Source: Bacteroidales bacterium UBA6207 | Lineage (GTDB): Bacteria; Bacteroidota; Bacteroidia; Bacteroidales; F082 | Direction of reading: 5' to 3' | DNA length: 11,130 nucleotides | Assembly: GCA_002421995.1 (NCBI GenBank) | Contig: DISP01000176.1 | Location: forward strand, 1-11,130 | Shown here: positions 5,794-11,130 of the stretch, in pieces | Layout: each line of letters begins with the position of its first letter | Numbering within the stretch: the stretch's first letter is position 1 | The notes under the pieces: model-generated | The model's input: the letters and a program-made list of their open reading frames with translations, nothing else | The model's database searches: none | Told to the model about the DNA's origin: nothing | Program-made: the position numbers and the translations under genes

Positions 5794-6630
5794 ATGCAGC
5801 TTAATTTAAAAAAACCGCTGGCGTTCTTCGATATCGAGACTACCGGTCTGAACATCACCACCGACAGGCTCATCGAGATCAGTATTCTCAAAGTGCAGCC
5901 AAACAATACTGAAGAACAAAAGACCTGGCGCGTGAATCCCGGTGTTCCTATCCCGGAACAATCCAGCAAAATTCATGGAATATTCGATAAAGACGTTGAA
6001 GGATTACCGTTTTTCCGCGACATTGCACACGAAGTGAGCAGGTTTTTACAGTCGTGCGATCTTGCCGGCTACAATGCTATCAAATTTGATATACCCGTAC
6101 TCATGGAGGAGTTTCTGCGAACAGATACACCTTTTGATCTGACCAACAGGCAGTTGATTGATGTTCAGACAATTTTCATGAAGATGGAACCCCGCACTTT
6201 AAAGGGTGCATACCGCTTTTTCTGCCAGAAAGAACTTGAAGATGCGCATTCGGCCCAGGCCGATACATACGCCACCTATGAGATATTAAAAGCACAACTT
6301 GATCGCTATCAGGACGCTCAGTATGAAGATGTGACAGGAAATAAATCAAAACCGGTGGTGAACGATATGCTGGCCCTTCACAACTTCTCATCGCACCACC
6401 ACAACGCCGACCTCGCCGGACAAATCATTTTCAATGCTGCCGGACAAGAAGTGTTCAACTTTGGCAAACACAAAGGACGCACAGTCACCGAAGTGTTTCA
6501 AAACGAACCGTCTTACTACGACTGGATGATGAAAGGCGAGTTTCCGCTGTTTACCAAAAAACTCATAACCTCTATCAAGCTCAGGATGTTTGGAAAGAAT
6601 GTTCAGTTAACTAATAAGAAAAATCTTTAG
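5794..6630 (+). CDS. DEDDh-type 3'-5' exonuclease (DnaQ-like) with ExoX-like C-terminal module
   Basis: This is a metal-dependent 3'-5' exonuclease of the RNase T/DnaQ superfamily, expected to trim DNA or RNA ends in repair or turnover. The 278-residue protein shows all five DEDDh residues: Asp13 and Glu15 in FFDIETTG, Asp99 in NAIKFDIPVL, and His152 and Asp157 in DAHSAQAD. The exonuclease fold spans about 8-172. A linker with LHNFSSHHHNADLAG (195-209) leads to a C-terminal module at about 218-265: EVFNFGKHKGRTVTEVF then EPSYYDWMMKGEFP. This is the FGKHKG...YxxWM pattern of DUF3820/ExoX-like C-termini. No polymerase domain is present, so it is a stand-alone nuclease. The start is fixed because the first active-site strand begins at residue 8. 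The FAH-family gene follows after 2 nt. The exact substrate cannot be told from sequence. Confidence 0.9.
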   Translation: MQLNLKKPLAFFDIETTGLNITTDRLIEISILKVQPNNTEEQKTWRVNPGVPIPEQSSKIHGIFDKDVEGLPFFRDIAHEVSRFLQSCDLAGYNAIKFDIPVLMEEFLRTDTPFDLTNRQLIDVQTIFMKMEPRTLKGAYRFFCQKELEDAHSAQADTYATYEILKAQLDRYQDAQYEDVTGNKSKPVVNDMLALHNFSSHHHNADLAGQIIFNAAGQEVFNFGKHKGRTVTEVFQNEPSYYDWMMKGEFPLFTKKLITSIKLRMFGKNVQLTNKKNL

Positions 6631-6632
6631 CC

Positions 6633-7244
6633 ATGAAAATCATTTGCATTGGCAGAAATTATGCCGAACACGCCAAAGAGTTGAACAACCCCTTGCCATC
6701 GAAACCGGTGTTTTTTATGAAGCCCGACACGGCTTTGCTACCTCCACACAATCCGTTTTTTTATCCTGCATTCACAAAAGATCTTCATTATGAGGTGGAA
6801 TTGGTGCTCAAAGTGAGTAAAAGCGGCAGAAGCATTGCCGAAAAGTTTGCCCATAAGTATTTTGAGGAAATTGGTGTTGGAATAGATTTCACCGCGCGCG
6901 ACCTGCAGGAAGAATGCAAGCAGAAAGGCTTGCCGTGGGAAATGGCAAAGGCTTTTGATTTTTCGGCACCTGTCGGAGCGTTTATTCCAAAATCAGCATT
7001 TACCAACCTGAATGATATCAACTTCGGCTTAAAAATTAATGGTGAGTGGCGTCAGCAAGGCAACAGCAGCAATATGATTTTTAGTTTCGACAAAATCATT
7101 GCCTATGTTTCGCAGTTTGTTATGCTCCGCAAAGGTGACCTGATTTTTACCGGAACTCCCAAAGGCGTTGGCCCGACAATGATCAATGATCATTTTGAGC
7201 TATTTATCGGTGATAAGCAGTTACTCGCTTTTAATGTGAAGTAA
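6633..7244 (+). CDS. Fumarylacetoacetate hydrolase family protein (FAHD1/YcgM-like)
   Basis: FAH-family enzymes cleave or decarboxylate acyl-keto acids with a divalent metal. Short single-domain members such as FAHD1 and E. coli YcgM act on acylpyruvates or oxaloacetate. The 203-residue protein starts MKIICIGRNYAEHAKEL, typical of this subgroup. Metal ligands are visible as Glu54 and Glu56 in LHYEVELVL and Asp85 in GVGIDFTARD. KGLPWEMAKAFDFSAPVG (98-115) and IFTGTPKGVGP (171-181) complete the signature. The length is close to the 219-221 aa of YcgM and FAHD1, so it is not truncated. It is translated 2 nt after the exonuclease stop and so probably shares its transcript; no functional link between the two is evident. 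A role in oxaloacetate or acylpyruvate clearance is plausible but inferred from the family only. Confidence 0.9.
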   Translation: MKIICIGRNYAEHAKELNNPLPSKPVFFMKPDTALLPPHNPFFYPAFTKDLHYEVELVLKVSKSGRSIAEKFAHKYFEEIGVGIDFTARDLQEECKQKGLPWEMAKAFDFSAPVGAFIPKSAFTNLNDINFGLKINGEWRQQGNSSNMIFSFDKIIAYVSQFVMLRKGDLIFTGTPKGVGPTMINDHFELFIGDKQLLAFNVK

Positions 7245-7326
7245 TTGCATTGAGACAATTCGCTTACATTATTTATCTGACCTTGAGCTTTTTATTGTCT
7301 TAGCTTTGTAAAATAGATTTATCTTA

Positions 7327-7422
7327 ATGAAGTTTTTGACGAGCGCATCACCTGCGATCTCAAAAGATTTGTCTTTGGTTGCACTTATAACCCCGCAAAA
7401 GCCAAAAGCAGATAGAACTTAA
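7327..7422 (+). CDS. Doubtful small ORF (31 aa) in the gap before the histidine kinase
   Basis: An ATG at 7327 opens a 31-codon frame starting MKFLTSASPAISKDL and ending at TAA 7420-7422. A TAnnTTTG match (TAGCTTTG, 7301-7308) lies 18 nt upstream. The peptide resembles nothing I know, has only a weak hydrophobic stretch (LSLVALI), and may be a random ORF. It is listed only because the gap is otherwise unexplained. Confidence 0.12.
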   Translation: MKFLTSASPAISKDLSLVALITPQKPKADRT

Positions 7423-7466
7423 ACATACTCTTTGTAAATTTATCTTCATCTTCTAAGTAAAATCCG

Positions 7467-7474
7467 TAATTTTG
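7467..7474 (+). promoter_or_regulatory. Candidate -7 element for the histidine kinase operon
   Basis: TAATTTTG fits TAnnTTTG and, extended to TAATTTTGCCG, is identical over 11 bases to the element before the E2 gene. It is only 16 nt from the ATG at 7491, giving a leader of roughly 10 nt or less. No good -33 TTTG is at the right distance; TTTG at 7431-7434 is too far upstream. Confidence 0.45.
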
Positions 7475-7490
7475 CCGTACTCATTCCTCT

Positions 7491-9746
7491 ATGGACCGGC
7501 TTCAGACTTTCTTTTTTTTATTCCTTTTTCTGCCATTTGTATCCGCTGGCGCAAATGACAAAAATACTGATGCTGATGCACTCATAACGGCCTTCCTGCG
7601 AGGCGACACTACGATGTTGCAGAAGCAACTGGTTTTTTTCAGAGAGATAGCCGATTGCGACCCCAAGTGCATTGACTACCGGCAGCAGGCATTCGTTTTT
7701 ATGATGGAAATTGGAAAAGACGACCGTAAGTATCAATTTGTCAGAGAAGAGCTTGCGCTTTTTATTGCTGAGTATTATACACCTGTTTTCAACAAGGATT
7801 TTATCCTGGATTGTCTCATGTCAGTTAAGCAGACCCTCGAAGAACAAGCCGATGCTTCAAAACTGTTTAAGTTGTATTATCAGTTTGGTGGAGTGATGTT
7901 TCAGGAGCAATATTACCTGAAAGCTGTTGAGTTTGGCAAACTTTGTTTAAGTCTTGATGAAAAGAGCGTGAACGACCCCGGCAGAATCATCAACCTCACC
8001 AACACCATCGGTTTGTCGTGGTCTCATCTGCAAAAGCCCGACAGCGCAATGCGCTATTTTGAACAAGCCATTCAGATGGCTGAACAACGCGATGATAAGG
8101 CCTGGATCGGACTTCTTAACGGAAACATGGCATTGGCATACCTGCAAAAGGAAGATACAGCTAAAGCAATTGAATTGCTTGGTATTGATATCGAAGTTAG
8201 CGGCAAATATGGATGGAAATTCAGTGCGCTGAATGCTATGGGTATGAAAATGAATTTATTAGCCAGAACTGGTAGGGTAGCGGAAGCAAGCGTTTTACAA
8301 ACAAAATTGCTCGAATCGCTTGACAGCGTATTATCGCTGAAGCCCGATTTCTACACACCATATACTACCTTAGCCGATTACTTTGAGTACACAAAGGCAT
8401 ATAACCAAGCCTTGTTTTTCAGAAAAAAAGCTGATTCAATCAAAGATATATTATCGGCGCGTGAAATGAGATCAAGGGCCGAGATGGACGATCAGTTGTA
8501 TTTTAACCAACAGTATGAACGCTCTGTTCAATCAAGATTTCAGGAAATATATGACCGGCAGCAAAGGTGGAAATGGGCGCTTGTGGTAGCTGTTGCATTG
8601 ATGGGTCTTTTGGTTTTTGTGTTGTTTCTGATGCACAAAAGAAACAAATTGCTTGGCCAGATAGCAATGCAAAGCGAAGCCCTCAAAGCAGTGAATGCCG
8701 ATCTCGAACTTGCAAAAAGCGATTTGCTGCTGAAACAGGAAGTGCTCCGAAAACAATCAGAAGAACTCGAAAATGCCAACCGGAAACTGGCCGAAATGGA
8801 CAATTTCAGACAAGCCACCACCAATATGATCGTGCATGATCTCAAAAATTCATTGTACAACATTATTGGTCTTAGCTCAATGCATGAAGGCAATAAGGCC
8901 TTTGAAACAATAAGCGAGACTTCAAAGAAAATGTTGAGAATGGTACTCAATATCTTAGATATCAGAAAATTTGAAGAAGCAAGGATGCAGCTCCATTGTG
9001 TTGGGTTTTCTGTTTTCGAATTGATCGAACTCGTGCTTAAAGATCTCGAGCTGAGTTTCAGGAATAAATCCCTTTCAGTAAGGGTGGAGTGCGAAAAGGA
9101 TTTGCAGCTTTTTGCGGATAAGGATCTCATCAGACGGCTGCTGGAGAACCTGCTGATGAATGCAATCAATCATACTGCGCTCGACAAGCCAATCATCGTG
9201 AAAGCTACTAACCTAAGAAATGCAGTGAGGATTGAAGTGATCAACCATGGAAGCTTTATTCCCGAAGACAAACGACAAACTGTTTTTGAGGCTTTTATGC
9301 AGGCAGGTCCGTCAAAAGGAGAAATTAGATCGAATGGCCTCGGACTGGCTTTCAGCAAAATGGTTGTTGTCAGGCACGAAGGAAGCATTGGCGTTGAAAG
9401 CGAAGCCGGACAAACTACAAAATTTTGGTTTGAGTTGCCGGCTATGGGAACGCAAACAAAATCAGGTAAAATGATCAGCCAAACCACCCATTTTACTTCG
9501 GAAATGATCAAACTGTCAGAAGAAACAATGCGTTTTCCTGATGAATTAAAGCAATTGCTTCAGCTCGAAGTGTATGACATGAGTCGGGTGCTTTCGGTAC
9601 TCCAAAATTTTCATACCAAAGGAAACGAGACAGCAACGGAATGGAAAAAAGCAGTTGAAAATGCAGTGTATCACTGTGATAATATCCGCTATAAAGAACT
9701 TGTTAAAATGCTGGAAGATGGTGATTTAAACCGGAAAACCCTATGA
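7491..9746 (+). CDS. TPR-containing transmembrane sensor histidine kinase
   Basis: This inner-membrane kinase senses through a probably periplasmic N-terminal part and is likely to pass phosphate to the regulator encoded next. The 751-residue protein has a signal peptide (about 1-21, ending VSAGA). Degenerate TPR-like helical pairs span about 125-325, for example LYYQFGGVMFQEQYYLKAVE and GLLNGNMALAYLQKEDTAKA. One membrane helix lies at 361-381 and a long coiled coil at about 385-440. HisKA has phosphoacceptor His449 in MIVHDLKNSLYN. HATPase has the N box ENLLMNAINH (552-561, Asn557) and G2 NGLGLAFSK (615-623). The G1 position reads VINHGSFIPE (584-591 region) instead of the usual D-x-G-x-G. 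About 100 residues follow the ATPase: a linker, then helices at about 682-742. The last base pairs overlap the next gene as ATGA. It has no REC domain, so it is a classical rather than a hybrid kinase. The ligand is unknown. Confidence 0.9.
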   Translation: MDRLQTFFFLFLFLPFVSAGANDKNTDADALITAFLRGDTTMLQKQLVFFREIADCDPKCIDYRQQAFVFMMEIGKDDRKYQFVREELALFIAEYYTPVFNKDFILDCLMSVKQTLEEQADASKLFKLYYQFGGVMFQEQYYLKAVEFGKLCLSLDEKSVNDPGRIINLTNTIGLSWSHLQKPDSAMRYFEQAIQMAEQRDDKAWIGLLNGNMALAYLQKEDTAKAIELLGIDIEVSGKYGWKFSALNAMGMKMNLLARTGRVAEASVLQTKLLESLDSVLSLKPDFYTPYTTLADYFEYTKAYNQALFFRKKADSIKDILSAREMRSRAEMDDQLYFNQQYERSVQSRFQEIYDRQQRWKWALVVAVALMGLLVFVLFLMHKRNKLLGQIAMQSEALKAVNADLELAKSDLLLKQEVLRKQSEELENANRKLAEMDNFRQATTNMIVHDLKNSLYNIIGLSSMHEGNKAFETISETSKKMLRMVLNILDIRKFEEARMQLHCVGFSVFELIELVLKDLELSFRNKSLSVRVECEKDLQLFADKDLIRRLLENLLMNAINHTALDKPIIVKATNLRNAVRIEVINHGSFIPEDKRQTVFEAFMQAGPSKGEIRSNGLGLAFSKMVVVRHEGSIGVESEAGQTTKFWFELPAMGTQTKSGKMISQTTHFTSEMIKLSEETMRFPDELKQLLQLEVYDMSRVLSVLQNFHTKGNETATEWKKAVENAVYHCDNIRYKELVKMLEDGDLNRKTL

Positions 9747-10972
9747 ATATGATTGATAACTCCATCCTTGTTGTAGATGATGACCCAATGATCGTGCAAC
9801 ATATTTTTGAAACCTTGCACGAAGAGCATCAGTCCTACACTTTCCTTCAGGCTAATAACGGTCAGGTGGCTTTTAATGTGGCTTTGCAAAAGCATCCGAA
9901 ACTCATCATCACGGATTGGGATATGCCCGGCATGAATGGTATTGAATTGATACGTGCCCTTAAAGCTGATTTACGTACCGCCGACATTCCTGTCATCATG
10001 GCAACCGGTGTGATGGTCACCTCCGATCACCTGAAATATGCACTCGAGGCAGGTGCGGTTGATTTCATTCGTAAGCCGTTGGACGCTATTGAGTTAAAAG
10101 CAAGGGTGAATGCCATGATTACGCTTTCTGACCATATTGGTGAAATCAAACTTATGGGCGATACCATCAAAGAATTCAATTACTTTCTGCAGAATTTGAT
10201 TAATATCCTTCCGTATCCTGTGGTTCATTATGATGCAGAAGGCGCCATCTTAACATTTAACCAATCATTTGTAAAGGCATTTAATACCGGAAACGAGATA
10301 ATTAAATCCTATTATGAATATTTCAAAAACGACAGTGCCGACCTTCACGCTGAAAACGACCGAAAGATTTTTGAGAAAGGAGCAAGCGAAATAAAGTATG
10401 AAAGTGAGGTCGCTTTTGCTGATGGATCAAAACATGAAGTTGTGTTTACGAAAGTTCCGGTGTTTGGAAATAATGGCGAGGTAAAAGGAATCCTGGCTGT
10501 GCTTGGTGATTTAACTGAGCTCAAACAACAGCACGAGCAAACCCTGCAAAAGCAAAAAAGTGAGTTGGCAGGTATCAGCATGCGTCTGGCTCAAACAAGC
10601 GAGCTCAACGAGAAAATGATGCGCGACATAGATAAGCTGCTCACTTCAAATGATCCATCTGTGCGCGAGATAGCCGCAAATATAGCTGCAAGTTACAGGC
10701 TGGCCCTCAACGAAAATATGTGGACAGAGTTTGAAAAACGTTTCAATGATGTACATGTTGACTTTTACCTGCGTTTGTCAGCCAAACACCCCGACCTGTC
10801 GTCGAACGAAAGAAAACTGTGTGCATTTCTGCGTTTGAATATGAGTACCAAGGAGATAGCAGCAGTTACGTTTCAAAATGGCAAAAGCATTGATATGGCA
10901 CGCTATCGTTTGCGCAAGCGGCTGGGCCTTGATGCCGATGATAGCTTGCAGAATTACCTCGCACAGGTTTAG
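9743..10972 (+). CDS. Response regulator: REC, PAS and Bacteroidota LuxR-like HTH
   Basis: This is the probable cytoplasmic partner of the kinase, with which it shares an ATGA stop/start overlap. The 409-residue protein has an N-terminal receiver (about 6-125): acidic pocket VVDDDP (10-15), phosphoacceptor Asp58 in TDWDMPGMNG, switch Thr88 in IMATG, and Lys111 in IRKPLD. A PAS-like domain follows at about 145-260, with LPYPVVHYDAEGAILTFNQSF and DGSKHEVVFTKVPVFGNNGE, ending with the usual GDLTELKQQ exit into a coiled coil (about 256-300). The C-terminus (about 345-409) carries KHPDLSSNERKLCAFLRLNM and STKEIAAVTFQNGKSIDMARYRLRKRLGL. This is the HTH seen at the end of many Bacteroidota TPR and two-component regulators, so DNA binding is expected. 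Starting at Met3 (9749) is also possible; the overlap favours Met1. Target genes are not identifiable here. Confidence 0.9.
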   Translation: MNMIDNSILVVDDDPMIVQHIFETLHEEHQSYTFLQANNGQVAFNVALQKHPKLIITDWDMPGMNGIELIRALKADLRTADIPVIMATGVMVTSDHLKYALEAGAVDFIRKPLDAIELKARVNAMITLSDHIGEIKLMGDTIKEFNYFLQNLINILPYPVVHYDAEGAILTFNQSFVKAFNTGNEIIKSYYEYFKNDSADLHAENDRKIFEKGASEIKYESEVAFADGSKHEVVFTKVPVFGNNGEVKGILAVLGDLTELKQQHEQTLQKQKSELAGISMRLAQTSELNEKMMRDIDKLLTSNDPSVREIAANIAASYRLALNENMWTEFEKRFNDVHVDFYLRLSAKHPDLSSNERKLCAFLRLNMSTKEIAAVTFQNGKSIDMARYRLRKRLGLDADDSLQNYLAQV

Positions 10973-11043
10973 TGCTTTATGATGAAAAAACATTCGAATT
11001 CAGTTTGAAATATTTATAAACATTCTAAATAGCGAAAATGTAC

Positions 11044-11051
11044 TATTTTTG
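11044..11051 (+). promoter_or_regulatory. Candidate -7 element for the right-edge gene
   Basis: TATTTTTG followed by C fits TAnnTTTG and lies 40 nt before an ATG at 11092. A TTTG at 11004-11007 is too distant to be a normal -33 partner. The 119-bp gap after the regulator gene shows no T-tailed hairpin, so read-through from the operon is also possible. Confidence 0.4.
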
Positions 11052-11091
11052 CAGTCGTTTAATTTGCTCAATTTATTAGAAAATACCGAAT

Positions 11092-11130
11092 ATGATTATT
11101 GATAAACACAGGGTAGGTATCATCACCTAT
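11092..11130 (+). CDS. Start of an unidentified protein, cut by the right edge
   Basis: An ATG at 11092 opens 13 codons reading MIIDKHRVGIITY up to the window end without a stop. Position after a -7-like element and a beta-strand-like VGIITY beginning suggest a real gene start. Such an opening is seen in several families, including polysaccharide pyruvyl transferases, but 13 residues cannot identify a product. Confidence 0.4.
   Translation, partial: MIIDKHRVGIITY

Larger units (their letters stand above)
7245..7490 (+). other. Intergenic region before the two-component operon, 246 bp
   Basis: No convincing gene was found. An inverted repeat, AGACAAT (7253-7259) with ATTGTCT (7294-7300), is separated by 34 nt and is immediately followed by the TAGCTTTG motif at 7301-7308. 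A second -7-like element sits at 7467-7474. The region follows the FAH gene without a T-tailed hairpin, so the FAH transcript may run on. Confidence 0.4.

Noticed and set aside
8540..9169. 209-codon minus-strand open frame, very rich in Ser and Leu
   Set aside because: It is antisense to the HisKA/HATPase region of the kinase; the Ser/Leu richness is an artefact of reading that gene backwards.
9610..9640. FHTKG in the kinase tail as an Hpt phosphotransfer motif
   Set aside because: The Hpt pattern needs H-x-LKG-(S/A) in a four-helix bundle with conserved neighbours; here only H-T-K-G is present and the context differs.
10973..11043. Possible terminator after the response regulator (ATTCGAAT region near 10992)
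   Set aside because: The 8-bp palindrome has no usable loop and is not followed by a T-tract.

Overview
The window looks like a chromosomal segment of a Bacteroidota bacterium, probably Bacteroidales or a close relative. This rests on the gene order parA-parB-DUF5683-dapB-lepB, a DUF5684-type membrane module fused to signal peptidase I, a DUF3276/PUR protein, upstream motifs of the TAnnTTTG type (the Bacteroidota -7 element), few Shine-Dalgarno sequences, and the characteristic Bacteroidota HTH at the end of the response regulator. No IS element, CRISPR array, tRNA, rRNA or phage gene was seen. Most of the window is core genome, and the most lineage-specific part is the two-component pair on the right.

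Left third (1-3594, minus strand): a tight operon read right to left. It runs parA (chromosome-partition ATPase), parB (CTP-dependent clamp), a secreted or membrane DUF5683 protein, dapB (lysine/diaminopimelate synthesis) and lepB (signal peptidase I, cut by the left edge after its catalytic serine). Gaps are 2, 5, 1 and 107 nt. An 8-bp hairpin lies just upstream of the putative parA -7 element. Further right, also on the minus strand, is a small DUF3276 PUR-domain nucleic-acid-binding protein (3773-4108).

Middle (4109-7244): a 318-bp divergent intergenic region carries candidate promoters for both flanking genes. A lipoyl-bearing 2-oxo acid dehydrogenase E2 subunit follows and ends at a clear intrinsic terminator. 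Then come a DEDDh exonuclease with an ExoX-like C-terminal module and, 2 nt later, a small fumarylacetoacetate-hydrolase-family enzyme. The terminator's T-tract stops only 11 nt before the exonuclease start codon.

Right third (7245-11130): a 246-bp non-coding gap precedes a two-gene signalling operon joined by an ATGA overlap. The first gene is an exported-N-terminus, TPR-sensing, single-TM histidine kinase with an altered G1 box and an extra C-terminal helical tail. The second is a response regulator of the form REC-PAS-coiled coil-HTH. After a 119-bp gap the first 13 codons of another plus-strand gene run off the edge. The kinase/regulator pair is the best candidate for uncharacterised biology here. 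Its parts are known families, and its signal and targets cannot be read from this window.
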